A DNA stretch of 64,000 bases, taken from assembly GCF_030718935.1 (NCBI RefSeq), contig NZ_CP132194.1, positions 2,728,001 through 2,792,000 of the forward strand, given 5' to 3'. The DNA comes from Psychrobacter sp. M13. GTDB taxonomy: Bacteria; Pseudomonadota; Gammaproteobacteria; Pseudomonadales; Moraxellaceae. This document shows positions 35,386-45,528 of the stretch, one piece after another. The notes under the pieces are model-generated. The model was not told where the DNA came from. It saw only the letters and a program-made list of their open reading frames with translations, and ran no database searches. Numbering within the stretch: position 1 is the stretch's first letter; each line of letters opens with the position of its first letter. Both the position numbers and the translations under genes were made by a program.

Positions 35386-36681
35386 TTATTGATAACGGTA
35401 GCGAGCTGAGCGCGCATGAGCATCCAAATCCTCACGCTGCGCTAGAATGTCTGCGGTTTGGGCTAAAGGCTTACTGCCAGACTCGCTACAATAGATAATC
35501 GATGATTTCTTTTGGAAGTCATACACGCCAAGTGGTGAAGAGAATCTTGCTGTTCCAGAAGTTGGCAATACATGATTGGGCCCTGCACAGTAGTCACCGA
35601 TGGCCTCTGGCGTATGACGACCCATAAATATCGCGCCCGCGTGACGAATATCATTTAGCAGAGCATCAGGGTCATCGACAGATAACTCTAAGTGCTCAGG
35701 TGCGATACGATTGATCAATGCCATGCCCTCTTCTCGATTCTGCACTAAAATAAGCGCGCCACGATTTTGCAGAGCATCACGAGCGATATCTGCTTTTGGC
35801 AACTCGCTCAATGCTTTCTCAATCTCTATAGCGACTTCTGCTAACTGCTCACGACTGGTCGTCACAAAGATAGCTTGAGCGATGCGATCATGCTCAGCTT
35901 GCGACAATAAATCCATCGCGAGCCAATCAGCACGATCCGCCGCTTCGCCCTCAGCATAGACTAGCACCTCAGATGGCCCTGCTATCATATCGATACCGAC
36001 TTGCCCAAAGACTGCGCGTTTGGCTGCGGCAACGTATTTATTCCCAGGCCCTGTGATTTTATCCACCCCTGGAATAGTATCAGTGCCATAAGCCAATGCG
36101 GCGACGGCTTGTGCACCGCCAATAGTAAATACTCTATCGACTTTTGCTAGATGTGCGGCGGCTAGTACCAATGGGTTAAGCACGCCTTTTGGCGCAGGTA
36201 CCACCATAATCACTTCAGTGACACCAGCGACTTTGGCAGGGATAGCATTCATTAGTACTGATGAAGGGTAGGAAGCTAAGCCGCCTGGTACATAGATGCC
36301 TACTCGATCCAAAGGCGTGACTTTTTGGCCCAAACGATTACCTAGCGCATCGGTATAGTCCCAGCTGTCTTGTACTTGGCGCTCATGAAAGCTCTGTACT
36401 CGCGTAGCAGCAGTGGTCAATGCCTGTTTAACCTCGGCGTCAAGCTCAGCAAAGGCAGTCGCTAAAGACTCTTGGGTCAACTCCAGCTCGCTCATCGCTG
36501 TCGCTGGATGCTGATCAAATTGTTGGGTCAAGGCCAATACCGCTTGATCTCCCTGTTGACGAACTTGCATGATAATATCATCAACCGTAGTCAACAACTG
36601 CGCATCATTGACGGTTTCAAAAGCTAACAAGGCATCTATTTGCTGTTCAAAGTCACTATCTTGGGTACTCAATTGACGCAT
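35386..36681 (-). CDS. hisD: Histidinol dehydrogenase
   Basis: Zinc and NAD-dependent enzyme for the last two oxidations of histidine synthesis. It has 431 residues, normal length. Family motifs include [38 protein letters not shown], the [11 protein letters not shown] segment, AGPSEVLV and [12 protein letters not shown]. It lies between hisG and hisC. Confidence 0.97.
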   Translation of the reverse strand: MRQLSTQDSDFEQQIDALLAFETVNDAQLLTTVDDIIMQVRQQGDQAVLALTQQFDQHPATAMSELELTQESLATAFAELDAEVKQALTTAATRVQSFHERQVQDSWDYTDALGNRLGQKVTPLDRVGIYVPGGLASYPSSVLMNAIPAKVAGVTEVIMVVPAPKGVLNPLVLAAAHLAKVDRVFTIGGAQAVAALAYGTDTIPGVDKITGPGNKYVAAAKRAVFGQVGIDMIAGPSEVLVYAEGEAADRADWLAMDLLSQAEHDRIAQAIFVTTSREQLAEVAIEIEKALSELPKADIARDALQNRGALILVQNREEGMALINRIAPEHLELSVDDPDALLNDIRHAGAIFMGRHTPEAIGDYCAGPNHVLPTSGTARFSSPLGVYDFQKKSSIIYCSESGSKPLAQTADILAQREDLDAHARSARYRYQ

Positions 36682-36780
36682 AAAACCATCCTATACTAAT
36701 ATCAAAAATTCATCAGATCAATAAAGCAAACAGCTTACAAATCAGCTGAGTTAAATTTATTATTAAATAACTGAAACAAC

Positions 36781-36829
36781 AAAACCAGTTTACCATGCTA
36801 GATATATCTTATAGCGATAAACTGGTTTT
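36781..36829 (-). terminator. Hairpin between hisG and hisD
   Basis: AAAACCAGTTTA (36781-36792) and TAAACTGGTTTT (36818-36829) form a perfect 12-bp stem with a 25-nt loop, 44 bp past the hisG stop. The U-run is short. It may act as a partial terminator separating hisG from hisDC. Confidence 0.5.
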
Positions 36830-36872
36830 AAGTTTTGTATTCTTAACATTGATATTACTAATGTAGTACGGC

Positions 36873-37610
36873 TTAATTATTACTCGCAATACTAGCCTTA
36901 AAGCTCTCAAGGATAGGCTCAAGCAATTCGAATTTACGCTTGTAACTGACTTGATTGACAATGAGACGGGAGGACACATCACAAATATGATCACGCGGCT
37001 CAAGACCATTAGCGATTAACGTATTACCTGTGTCAACTACATCGACAATTAAATCGCCTAAGCCAACTAAGGGCGCTAGCTCCATCGAGCCATAAAGCTT
37101 GATGACATCGACCTGCTGCCCTTGACTAGCAAAATAAGCGCGAGCGACATTGACGTATTTGGTCGCGATACGCAAACGACGCTTGGGTAAAACGACCCCT
37201 TTTACCCCTGCTGTCATCAGCTTGCATTGAGCAATCTGTAAGTCTAATAGCTCATAAACATGATTGGCACCGTGCTCAAGCAAGACGTCCTTACCTGCTA
37301 CCCCAAAGTCAGCAGCAGCATGTTCGACATAGGTCGGTACATCGCTTGCGCGCAATATGAGTACACGTACATTTGGATTAGTCGTGGGGAAAATAAGCTT
37401 ACGCGAAGCAGCAGGATCTTCTAATAACTCAATCCCAGCAGCTTTCAATAAAGGCATTGTTTCTTCTAGTATGCGCCCTTTAGACAAAGCCAAGGTTAAC
37501 CCATTAAACTCACTATCTACTTCATTTAGTAAAATATCGTTTTGCAAAGCTGTCTGCTCAGTATTAGTTTTTTTAGTCATAGCCGCTAAATATCCATGTA
37601 CAGTTATCAT
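36873..37610 (-). CDS. hisG: ATP phosphoribosyltransferase, short form
   Basis: First enzyme of histidine synthesis (ATP + PRPP). The 245 residues (235 if started at the ATG 37578-37580, MTKKTNTEQ) contain [37 protein letters not shown] and the PRPP-binding [14 protein letters not shown]. The C-terminal ACT-like regulatory domain of the long form is absent. Short-form HisG works as a complex with HisZ, which must be encoded elsewhere. Neither start has a convincing ribosome binding site. Confidence 0.93.
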   Translation of the reverse strand: MITVHGYLAAMTKKTNTEQTALQNDILLNEVDSEFNGLTLALSKGRILEETMPLLKAAGIELLEDPAASRKLIFPTTNPNVRVLILRASDVPTYVEHAAADFGVAGKDVLLEHGANHVYELLDLQIAQCKLMTAGVKGVVLPKRRLRIATKYVNVARAYFASQGQQVDVIKLYGSMELAPLVGLGDLIVDVVDTGNTLIANGLEPRDHICDVSSRLIVNQVSYKRKFELLEPILESFKASIASNN

Positions 37611-37694
37611 CTTTTTGCGCTGCTATCTTGCTATAGATAATAGTGCAGATAGCAGCGTAAAGAAGACTCTTTTAATAATTATTATGGCGTGTTA

Positions 37695-38963
37695 TCAGTC
37701 GTTGCTATTAATGCGCTCGATAGTGACGCCTAAAGCACGTAGTTTATTTTCGACATCCTCATAACCGCGATCAATATGATAGATACGATCGATTAGGCTC
37801 TCACCTTCAGCCGCTGCTGCTGCCATGACTAATGACATTGAAGCACGCAGATCGGTTGCCATAACAGGCGCTGCTGTAAAGCACTCAACCCCTTTGACCA
37901 CTGCAGTATGACCATCGACTTGAATGGATGCGCCTAAGCGATTGAGCTCTGGCACGTGCATATAACGGTTTTCAAAAATATTCTCAATAAAGGTACTCGT
38001 GCCATCAGCAAGACAAGCAATCGCCATCAGCTGTGCTTGCATATCGGTTGGAAATCCAGGATGCGGCTGAGTACGAATATCGACAGGTAACGGACGCCCA
38101 GTTATCTTAGCGCGAATCCAATCATCGCCAGTCGTCACCGTCGCGCCCATTGACTCAAACTTCTCAAGCACGGGAATCAATAATAAAGACGAGGTGTTGG
38201 TGGCTAGAACATCACCGCGAGTCATTAGCGCGCCCGCAAGGTATGAGCCTGTCTCAATACGATCAGGGACGACTGAATACTCACAGCCATGTAAGCGCTC
38301 AACGCCTTCAATGGTCATGGTTGCAGTACCAATGCCGCTTATTTTCGCGCCCATCGCCACCAGCATATTAGCCAAATCAACGACTTCAGGCTCGCGTGCA
38401 CAGTTGCCTAGCACTGTAGTACCTTTGGCTAATGCTGCTGCCATAATGACGTTTTCAGTACCGCCAACGGTGACCATATCGAATGAGAAGTTACAGCCGA
38501 TAAGCTTGCCCCCTTTAGGAGCCTGCGCTTTTACATAGCCGTTCTCGACACTGATGGTAGCGCCCATCGCTTCAAAAGCTTTTAGATGCTGATCAACAGG
38601 ACGCGAGCCAATTGCACAGCCACCTGGCAAGGACACTTCCGCTTCACCGAAACGTGCCAATAGCGGACCCAGTACTAAGATAGAGGCACGCATGGTTTTG
38701 ACTAGATCATATGGCGCATAAAAGTTATCGATAGCTTTAGTATCGCAGGTGACGGTAGATTCTTGCTTTTGAATCTTGATACCCATGCCACCAATCAGCT
38801 TAATCAAGGTACGTACATCTTGTAATGACGGCACATTGTGTAGAGTCGTTGGGGTTTCGGCCAATATCATAGCGGCAAGTAAAGGCAAAGCTGCATTTTT
38901 GGCGCCTGAAATTTTGACTTCGCCTGCGATACGACTACTACCGGTGATTAAAAACTGATCCAT
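37695..38963 (-). CDS. murA: UDP-N-acetylglucosamine 1-carboxyvinyltransferase
   Basis: Catalyses the first committed step of peptidoglycan precursor synthesis (enolpyruvyl transfer). The start is the ATG at 38961-38963 ([23 protein letters not shown], 422 residues); an upstream start 24 bp earlier gives a non-family extension. The catalytic cysteine is present (C116 in [17 protein letters not shown]), so it should be of the fosfomycin-sensitive type, and K22 is conserved. It lies between ibaG and hisG, a common gamma-proteobacterial order. Confidence 0.95.
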   Translation of the reverse strand: MDQFLITGSSRIAGEVKISGAKNAALPLLAAMILAETPTTLHNVPSLQDVRTLIKLIGGMGIKIQKQESTVTCDTKAIDNFYAPYDLVKTMRASILVLGPLLARFGEAEVSLPGGCAIGSRPVDQHLKAFEAMGATISVENGYVKAQAPKGGKLIGCNFSFDMVTVGGTENVIMAAALAKGTTVLGNCAREPEVVDLANMLVAMGAKISGIGTATMTIEGVERLHGCEYSVVPDRIETGSYLAGALMTRGDVLATNTSSLLLIPVLEKFESMGATVTTGDDWIRAKITGRPLPVDIRTQPHPGFPTDMQAQLMAIACLADGTSTFIENIFENRYMHVPELNRLGASIQVDGHTAVVKGVECFTAAPVMATDLRASMSLVMAAAAAEGESLIDRIYHIDRGYEDVENKLRALGVTIERINSND

Positions 38964-39100
38964 AAGATACCAACTTGAATGTGACATTTAATGTGAGTAA
39001 GAAGCGTAAACATACAGAATATAAGAGTAACTTACGCTAGAAAAAGACTAAAAGCAGTCCTATGAGCGACTACTTAGAAAACTAATCCGACTACCTGAAA

Positions 39101-39352
39101 TTAGCTTTGCTGTTGAGTTTCCCATTCGCTAGGGGTCAGCGCTTGAATATTAAGCGCATGAATATCACCACTGGCGATTTTGTCGTTGACCAGCGCATAA
39201 ACCGCTTGCTGACGTTGTACGGCACGTTTGCCCTCAAAACTCGCATCGACAACGCGCACGTCGAACTTAGTGCCTTGATTGGCCGCTTGAATAAAAGCGT
39301 CTGGATAATGCGTCTGTAAAAATGCGATTAAGTCGTCAGCGTTCATGCTCAT
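39101..39352 (-). CDS. ibaG: BolA/IbaG-family protein
   Basis: The 83-residue BolA-fold protein has the central KFDVRVVDASFEGKRAVQRQQAVYALV segment and a conserved C-terminal HALNIQALTPSEW. IbaG-type proteins pair with monothiol glutaredoxin in iron-sulfur handling. Its place directly upstream of murA supports IbaG rather than BolA proper. The start may be the first or third codon (MSM). Confidence 0.88.
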   Translation of the reverse strand: MSMNADDLIAFLQTHYPDAFIQAANQGTKFDVRVVDASFEGKRAVQRQQAVYALVNDKIASGDIHALNIQALTPSEWETQQQS

Positions 39353-39535
39353 AAGATATCCTGTCTTTAATTATAAAATGATTTTTGAATGGCGACATTA
39401 TAACAAGAGTTTGCGCATCTTACAGCACTGTCTGTGTATAAGCGCACATGACATATACACAGACGACATTCACATTACTATAATGATAATAACGACTTTT
39501 ACGATTATGCAAAAGCGAAGCACTTTATCTTAGCT

Positions 39536-40018
39536 TTAACGCATTCTGATTTGCTCGACACGCTTTATGGTGCGACGCTCTATCACTCGATCTGATTGAC
39601 TGGCTAAGCTAAACTTAACATCAGACTGACGCAAACTCTCAGGAATAGTGAGCTGTATAATCATATTGGTCTTTGCGTTACATGGTACGGTGATGCACCA
39701 CTGCTGCTCGATGCCTTTTTCGATGATGTCATCCCATTTAATAGGATAATTGTACTTTTGATTAACGCTCTGTAATTTAGGGACGATGACTTTATTCAGA
39801 TAAGCAGGGCGATCGTTCTCTCTAAGCTCATTGTATTGGCTCATCTCTGAGTCAGTGAAAGGTATATTGGCGATAGGCTGTGAGCCAGGGTCTTTTTTGA
39901 TAATAATATCAATTCCTGTAATAGGGTCATCGCCGCCTGCTGCCAGTGCCAGTGATGAGAGGGCTAATGACGGCAGTGCTATCGTTAGGCTCAGTAGTGA
40001 GAGTTTGAGTAGTTTCAT
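39536..40018 (-). CDS. Secreted hypothetical protein
   Basis: 160 residues from the ATG at 40016-40018, preceded by AAAGGA at proper spacing; a start three codons upstream overlaps that site. The signal peptide is MKLLKLSLLSLTIALPSL...ALA, cleaved near residue 27, so the product is periplasmic or secreted. The mature part has no cysteine pair apart from WCITVPCNAK and ends in an arginine-rich tail. Family not recognised. No operon partner. Confidence 0.7.
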   Translation of the reverse strand: MKLLKLSLLSLTIALPSLALSSLALAAGGDDPITGIDIIIKKDPGSQPIANIPFTDSEMSQYNELRENDRPAYLNKVIVPKLQSVNQKYNYPIKWDDIIEKGIEQQWCITVPCNAKTNMIIQLTIPESLRQSDVKFSLASQSDRVIERRTIKRVEQIRMR

Positions 40019-40366
40019 GAGAATCATCCTTTAGGTTAAGTTAGCTTTCCATATTTTAATGCTTGGCCATAGAGCTTAGTGCTTGATAATTAATACTTAG
40101 TTTTAGAGCCGTTATTTTTATTGTTTTCATGAGGCTATCGGCTAAAGCGGTGACGACTCATTCTTTCAACAGCTCTATTCTATAATAGAGCCATATAACA
40201 TCGAATTGACAGGAATTATTGAAAATATTCTGCTGGTTAAATATTTAGTCACTTGACCTGATTACCTATTTGATCTATTAAGCATAAAAAATCCCCAGCT
40301 GGCGCTATGCCAAACTGGGGATTACTTATATTAAATAATTAATTGAGTAAATTTACTCTTATCAAA
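40019..40366. other. Spacer between esterase and secreted hypothetical
   Basis: Contains the terminator of the esterase gene (40284-40322). The remainder (40019-40260) is noncoding as far as I can see and should include the promoter of the gene at 39536-40018. Confidence 0.45.
40284..40322 (-). terminator. Intrinsic terminator after the esterase gene
   Basis: ATCCCCAG (40291-40298) and CTGGGGAT (40315-40322) plus inner TGGC/GCCA pair; the minus-strand RNA ends in six U residues (40285-40290). It lies 45 bp past the stop codon. Confidence 0.88.
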
Positions 40367-41329
40367 CTATTTCAGCTCTTTATCTAGATAAGTCAGTACT
40401 TGCGCGCGCACATCATTGACCCAGCGTAAAGGTTTCGCCATCGCACCAATGCTAGTGGCGTGGCTCGCGCCTTTGATCTCACCCGTCTCAACCGTTGCGC
40501 CAAAATCCTTTAGTGCTTGGGTCATCTTGATCGTATTGGTTTCATAAACGATTTTATCGTTCTCTGCGGTTAACAATAAATACGGTGGCTGCGTGCCTTT
40601 GAGTTGACGATCGGGCATCACCTCATCAGGCGTTGCATCGGCAGGAAAAGCACTCGCACTATCGAACTTACGAAAATCATAGCTATAAGGCCCTGCGATA
40701 CCGACGACCGCACTAATATCACTCGGACTCATCCCATAAGGCGCTAAAAAGTCCTCATTAGCGATAGCCGCAACAGCGTTAAAGGCCCCTGCTGAATGAC
40801 CGACCACCGCTAGACGTTCGGGATTAGCATGGAATTTTGTAGCATTCTCATAGCTCCAAGCGATAGCTTTGGCGGTATCCTCAACAAAATCAGGATAGAC
40901 ATACTCAGGTGCTTTTCGATAGTTGACCACCGCTGTGACATAGCCTGCCTGTGCAAGACTCTGACCGACAAAAGCATAATCCTCTTTACTGCCATTCTCC
41001 CATGAGCCACCGTAGACGAACACTATCATCGGATAGCTATCAGTAATGGCACTCTGTGCTTGCATGGCTTGTGCTAAGGGCTTGGGATAGTACATATCCA
41101 AGTTTTGTAACGGTGCGTCACCATAGTCGATGTCACGACTGACACCGACACCGCCACTCGATGAGATACCATTGACAATGCCCAACGCTGATAGCGCTTG
41201 TGCTTGCTGAGTGACAAGCGCAATACTTCCTATCGCCATTAAGGTAGTTAGTCCTACCTTTGCCAGATTAACGATATAAGTCTTATCTGCCAGCTCATTG
41301 ACTGATGTCGGCTTGTTGGTATCTTTCAT
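40367..41329 (-). CDS. Alpha/beta hydrolase (BD-FAE-like esterase), exported
   Basis: 320 residues. A hydrophobic segment at about 23-46 ending AQAL suggests export or membrane anchoring. The catalytic domain shows the oxyanion motif VFVYGGSWENGS, the nucleophile elbow GHSAG (serine about 179), an aspartate in LLTAENDKIV and a histidine in KGASHATS. This is the arrangement of small carboxylesterases of the Abhydrolase_3 / BD-FAE type. Substrate unknown. Single transcription unit with a strong terminator. Confidence 0.85.
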   Translation of the reverse strand: MKDTNKPTSVNELADKTYIVNLAKVGLTTLMAIGSIALVTQQAQALSALGIVNGISSSGGVGVSRDIDYGDAPLQNLDMYYPKPLAQAMQAQSAITDSYPMIVFVYGGSWENGSKEDYAFVGQSLAQAGYVTAVVNYRKAPEYVYPDFVEDTAKAIAWSYENATKFHANPERLAVVGHSAGAFNAVAAIANEDFLAPYGMSPSDISAVVGIAGPYSYDFRKFDSASAFPADATPDEVMPDRQLKGTQPPYLLLTAENDKIVYETNTIKMTQALKDFGATVETGEIKGASHATSIGAMAKPLRWVNDVRAQVLTYLDKELK

Positions 41330-41540
41330 GTTTGATATCCCTTTTTATTAAATATGCGTGCGAGTTTGGTCTTTGGACTCTGTATAGACCCTATTATCTT
41401 AGTCGCAACTTTGCTCACGGGCGTATTTTTACTGTTATCTCTATAAGGGTTATTGTGAAGAATTACTATCTATAGCGATTACATTATAAAGACAAGCAAG
41501 ACTATCGACTTTTTGAACTCTATACTTCAGCAAATAGCGA

Positions 41541-42380
41541 TTACTGCTGATTTTTATACAGCTCAATATAAGGACTAGATTCGCTTGGCTCGGTAGTGGT
41601 ATTTCTTATGACGGGCGTTGGTACATTATTTGGTACATTGTTTGATGTGTTGTTTAGCGTATTAGTAGATACAGGAGCGGTAATGGCACCAGTGGTATTG
41701 TCTACATTGCGCTCAAACATAATGTCTTCGTCACCAATAGAGGTGCCATTATCATTGACCAATTTTGTGAGTAGTACCAGCTCAGTCACTCCAGCCGTAT
41801 CATTTGCCACGTCAATCACTAAGCTTTGTTGCGTAGGCGTCATTCGTCCCATGACATAAACGACGCCGTTATTAGTGACTGTTTTGACTTGTGAGGATTT
41901 TATATTGTTATTTGTGAGCGCCTTGGCTATCAGCTTTGAATTAATATAATTATCTTGCACCGTAGAGCTATAGCCACGAGCTACCCCAACACTCAGCTCA
42001 TTATAGACATGGCGTACATCTGGCATTGAGCGGATCACTTGCTCCACTTGCGACTTTATCTCTTCGGTTGGCACTTCACCACTGAGTAGCACCTCACTAT
42101 AGAAGCTGTCGATACTCATACGGCTAGTCTCTTGCAGGTTTTGCTTTAGCGCGTAGGCGTTAATCTTTGCGGTATGCTCAATACTACGATCCAGCAGACG
42201 CTGGGGAATTGTGCGCTCAGTCACTGGTACGCCATAAGTACCTTGCGTGCTATTGGTCAGATAGTTAGTGGTACAGCCCGTGCTAATGACAGCGGTCAGA
42301 GTAATCACGCTCGCCATAGTACAACGCAGCCAACCTGTTCTATTACAAACTAAGCTATTAAAGGTATGCATCCTCATCAT
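41541..42380 (-). CDS. BON-domain lipoprotein (DolP/YraP-like)
   Basis: 279 residues with a signal anchor and lipobox STGC (cysteine about 36), then two BON domains (about 65-135, with VLLSGEVPTEEIKSQVEQVI, and about 140-210, with VTNNGVVYVMGRMT). In E. coli DolP helps keep outer-membrane integrity. A ~60-residue Asn/Thr/Pro-rich C-terminal tail is unusual compared with DolP. A yraN homologue is next to it, as in other gamma-proteobacteria, which supports the assignment. Confidence 0.85.
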   Translation of the reverse strand: MMRMHTFNSLVCNRTGWLRCTMASVITLTAVISTGCTTNYLTNSTQGTYGVPVTERTIPQRLLDRSIEHTAKINAYALKQNLQETSRMSIDSFYSEVLLSGEVPTEEIKSQVEQVIRSMPDVRHVYNELSVGVARGYSSTVQDNYINSKLIAKALTNNNIKSSQVKTVTNNGVVYVMGRMTPTQQSLVIDVANDTAGVTELVLLTKLVNDNGTSIGDEDIMFERNVDNTTGAITAPVSTNTLNNTSNNVPNNVPTPVIRNTTTEPSESSPYIELYKNQQ

Positions 42381-42512
42381 CTCCTGCCTCGCGAATATTA
42401 AACTTAATAGTTTATAAGAAAATTAATGGTTAACAATAAAATTTAATTTTATAAATAGTTTTATAATAAGTTATCCAAAATCTTTATGAACGGTTAGAGC
42501 AAAAACACAATG

Positions 42513-43181
42513 CTACCAAGCTTGAGCCACAAAAGCACCCTTTAACCACTCAGGCTGGTAGCTGGGCTTGATCGCATTAGATTTTGTCACGCTAGCATTA
42601 GAAGGCTCTAACTTATCCTTTTCAAGTTTAGCTTTGGCAATATCTGCTTTGTTTATATCTTTCTTATTTATATTATAAGCGATCACATCAAATCGACAGT
42701 CATAATCGGCATATTCAGGATACTGCTGCAAAAAATATTGAGCTGCTTTGATAATTTTGCGCTGCTTACTGGTTGTCACGCTCAGGGCAGCATCGCCAAA
42801 ACTTGAGCACTGCCGCTGTCTGACCTCGACGAACACTAGCGTCGACCATGCGACGCCTACCTCTATCATCACCAAATCCAGCTCACCTACTTTTGGCTGC
42901 TGCCAGTTTTTGGCAATCAGTTGCAGACCTTGCTGCTGTAGATAGTCGCAGGCGAGCTGCTCAAAATAACTGCCTTGACGCTGAGTTGGTGAAGTGGCTA
43001 ATAAAGGGCTTCGAAGTTTATGACTTTTACTTTTATTAACATGAGCCACATTTGTCTTGGTCGTCTTGTTCGTCTTAATAGTGTTTGAGTTAGTTTCAAT
43101 ACTTATATTAACCCTATTAGCCGAATGTTCAGAGTCCGTTAGGTATATAAGGTTATGATTAGCTTTATCATTATTAGTCAT
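42513..43181 (-). CDS. yraN: YraN / UPF0102 family protein
   Basis: 222 residues. The conserved UPF0102 core begins near 68 (RQGSYFEQLACDYLQQQG) with KVGELDLVM, LVFVEVRQR and FGDAALSVTTSKQRKI. It is related to archaeal Holliday junction resolvase-type nucleases; the cellular role is unclear. Two lineage-specific parts are seen: a ~65-residue Asn/Thr/Lys-rich N-terminal extension and a ~35-residue lysine-rich insert before the final PEWLKGAF. Divergent from rsmI, as in related genomes. Confidence 0.9.
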   Translation of the reverse strand: MTNNDKANHNLIYLTDSEHSANRVNISIETNSNTIKTNKTTKTNVAHVNKSKSHKLRSPLLATSPTQRQGSYFEQLACDYLQQQGLQLIAKNWQQPKVGELDLVMIEVGVAWSTLVFVEVRQRQCSSFGDAALSVTTSKQRKIIKAAQYFLQQYPEYADYDCRFDVIAYNINKKDINKADIAKAKLEKDKLEPSNASVTKSNAIKPSYQPEWLKGAFVAQAW

Positions 43182-43339
43182 AACCTAAATCCACTGTCGG
43201 TGATGCGAAAGCTATATAGCTAAGCCGTTTAGCTAATCCATAAACTTTAGCGGCTATTGCATTTGTAATTATCATAGCACAACATGGTAAACTAACCGCT
43301 TTTGTGTCTCTCTATTTTAACCAACGCTTAAGAGGTCTT

Positions 43340-44311
43340 ATGTCCACCCCAACCAAAATGCCCGCTTGTCTATATATCGTGGCGACTCCGATTGGTAATC
43401 TTGGCGATATGACCACGCGCGCGATAGAGACGCTCAAGCAAGTCGCTATTATCGCTTGTGAAGATACGCGTACCTCAGGGCGACTGCTTGCGCATTTTGG
43501 GATCGATACAAAATCAAGTAAAGACGCTGATTTTAGCCCTGTTAGCCTTGATAGTGAGGCTAAAACCCGTAGCGAGCTTGCAGCTGATGCAGCGCCAAAT
43601 AATGAAGCACCCAAAAAAGGTCATAATAAGTTATGGGCCTATCATGAGCATAATAGTGCCATTCAAACGCCCAAAATAATTGAGATGATTCAGCAAGGCT
43701 ATTCGGTGGCACTCATTAGTGATGCGGGCACGCCTTTGGTCAGTGATCCAGGATTCCAGCTCGTGCAAGCAGCTCACGCAGCAGGGGTTACGGTGTCGCC
43801 TATCGTCGGTGCATCGGCAGCTATTGCAGCGCTATCGGTGGCAGGTCTGCCCTCTGATCGTTTTAGCTTTATTGGTTTTTTACCTGCTAAGACTCATGGC
43901 CGCCAAAAGCAGCTTACCGCTCTAAAAGCCGCAGCGGAAACCCTAATATTTTATGAAGCGCCACATCGTATTATTGCCAGTCTTGAGGATATGGCAGCGA
44001 TATTCGGTGGTGAGCGCCAAGCAACCTTTTGTCGTGAGCTAACTAAGACCTTTGAGACCGTGCATAAAAGCACGCTTAGCGACTTAATTGAGTTCGTAAA
44101 AGCGGATGACAATCAGCAACGTGGCGAGATGGTGATCGTGGTGGCAGGCGATACTATCGTTCAAGATGAAGATGATTTAAGCGCTCATGATACGTTATTA
44201 AAACGGCTATTAGAAGATTTATCCGTTAAAAAAGCGGCCGCCTTAGCCGCTGATATTACTGGGGTAAAAAAGAATGCACTTTATCAGCGTTTATTAGCCC
44301 TACAAGAGTAA
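43340..44311 (+). CDS. rsmI: 16S rRNA (cytidine-2'-O-)-methyltransferase RsmI
   Basis: Tetrapyrrole-methylase-fold enzyme that methylates C1402 of 16S rRNA. The start is at 43340 (MSTPTKMPACLYIVATPIGNLGDMT, 323 residues) with AGAGG upstream; a start 36 bp earlier has none. Motifs are ATPIGNLGD, CEDTRTSGRLL, LISDAGTPLVSDPG and YEAPHRI. An insert of about 35 residues (around 54-90, acidic and Ala-rich) separates HFGI from LWAYHEHN and makes the protein longer than usual. Confidence 0.95.
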   Translation: MSTPTKMPACLYIVATPIGNLGDMTTRAIETLKQVAIIACEDTRTSGRLLAHFGIDTKSSKDADFSPVSLDSEAKTRSELAADAAPNNEAPKKGHNKLWAYHEHNSAIQTPKIIEMIQQGYSVALISDAGTPLVSDPGFQLVQAAHAAGVTVSPIVGASAAIAALSVAGLPSDRFSFIGFLPAKTHGRQKQLTALKAAAETLIFYEAPHRIIASLEDMAAIFGGERQATFCRELTKTFETVHKSTLSDLIEFVKADDNQQRGEMVIVVAGDTIVQDEDDLSAHDTLLKRLLEDLSVKKAAALAADITGVKKNALYQRLLALQE

Positions 44312-44407
44312 AAGACCTTATAGTTAGTTATTAGCAGTAGCAGTAATGAACCGAATTGAATAATTTTTAGAGCTTTCATTTTAATATTTTAGTCAAGGGA
44401 ATAAGTT

Positions 44408-45427
44408 ATGTACGATGTAATGGCGATAGGTAATGCGCTGGTTGATCACGAGTATGTGTTATCAGATGCCGCCTTAGAAGATACGGGCTTAACCAAAGGT
44501 AATATGACCTTGTCAGAGCTTCACGAGCAGCAGGAATTATTGGCCTTTTTGGCACTGGCCGAGATTAAATCTGCCAAACAAGCGGGCGGTGGTTCGGCGG
44601 CTAATACTATGTTTGCTTATGCCAGCTTAGGCGGTAAGCCTTTCTATGCCTGCCGGGTGGGTGATGATAAACCTGGGCAGTTTTATCTGCAGGACTTGCA
44701 TCAGGCAGGGGTTGCCACCTCGGATAAGTCAATCCATGCTGGCGGTGTGACGGGCACTTGCGTCGTCGCCATCACTGATGATGGTGAGCGCACGATGCAG
44801 ACTTATCTTGGCACCTCAAGTGAGATCACCGCTGATAATGTCGATTTCGATGCATTAACAGAGGCTAATTGGCTATATATCGAGGGGTATCTAGGCATGT
44901 CTGCAAGCATTCAACCTGCAATGGCGCAATTGCAACAGCAAGCGGCAGCTAATGACGCCAAAATCGCGGTAAGCTTTGCTGATCCTGCCGTAGTCAGGTT
45001 TGCCAAAGATGGCCTACTTAATATGCTTGGCAATAAGGTTGAGGTGATATTCTGCAATAGTGAAGAGGCGCGCCTATTTACTGGTGAAGAGCCGATCAAG
45101 TCCACAGCGCAAGCTTTACTTGATCATTGCCGAATAGCCGTCGTCACTGATGGGGCAAACGGTGCTGTGATTGCGCAAAAATCTGACACTGACGCCCAGG
45201 TTAGCTTCTATGAAGTGGCTACGCCTAAGGTCACTGATGTCATCGATACTAATGGCGCAGGTGATAACTATGCTGGGGCTTTTTTATATGCTTTGGCACA
45301 GGGCTATAGCTTGCCTGAATGTGGTCGTCTTGCCTCTGAGGTCGCAGCCCAAATTATTCAGCAGTTCGGTCCACGCTTAGAGTCGCAAGACTATAAAGAT
45401 ATCGCTCATCGTGTGTTATCGGTTTAG
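44408..45427 (+). CDS. PfkB-family carbohydrate/nucleoside kinase
   Basis: 339 residues with the ribokinase fold. The N-terminal signature GGGSAANTMFAYASLGG and the C-terminal DTNGAGDNYAGAF are present, with the catalytic base aspartate at about 285. The sequence is of the type often annotated as adenosine kinase, but the substrate cannot be settled by eye. AAGGGA precedes the start. It ends at a strong shared terminator opposite metY. Confidence 0.85.
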   Translation: MYDVMAIGNALVDHEYVLSDAALEDTGLTKGNMTLSELHEQQELLAFLALAEIKSAKQAGGGSAANTMFAYASLGGKPFYACRVGDDKPGQFYLQDLHQAGVATSDKSIHAGGVTGTCVVAITDDGERTMQTYLGTSSEITADNVDFDALTEANWLYIEGYLGMSASIQPAMAQLQQQAAANDAKIAVSFADPAVVRFAKDGLLNMLGNKVEVIFCNSEEARLFTGEEPIKSTAQALLDHCRIAVVTDGANGAVIAQKSDTDAQVSFYEVATPKVTDVIDTNGAGDNYAGAFLYALAQGYSLPECGRLASEVAAQIIQQFGPRLESQDYKDIAHRVLSV

Positions 45428-45457
45428 ATAAAACGCTAGCAACTGTCTATAAGCTAT

Positions 45458-45499
45458 AAGCCCTTATCACTGTATTCAGCGATAGGGGCTTTTTTATGA
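45458..45499. terminator. Terminator between kinase gene and metY
   Basis: AAGCCCTTATCACTG (45458-45472) and CAGCGATAGGGGCTT (45477-45491) form a 15-position stem with one mismatch and one G-U, a TATT loop and a plus-strand T-run. It sits between convergent genes and serves the kinase gene at least. Confidence 0.88.
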
Positions 45500-45528
45500 G
45501 TTTATCCGTTATTTTATAAGCTTATTGA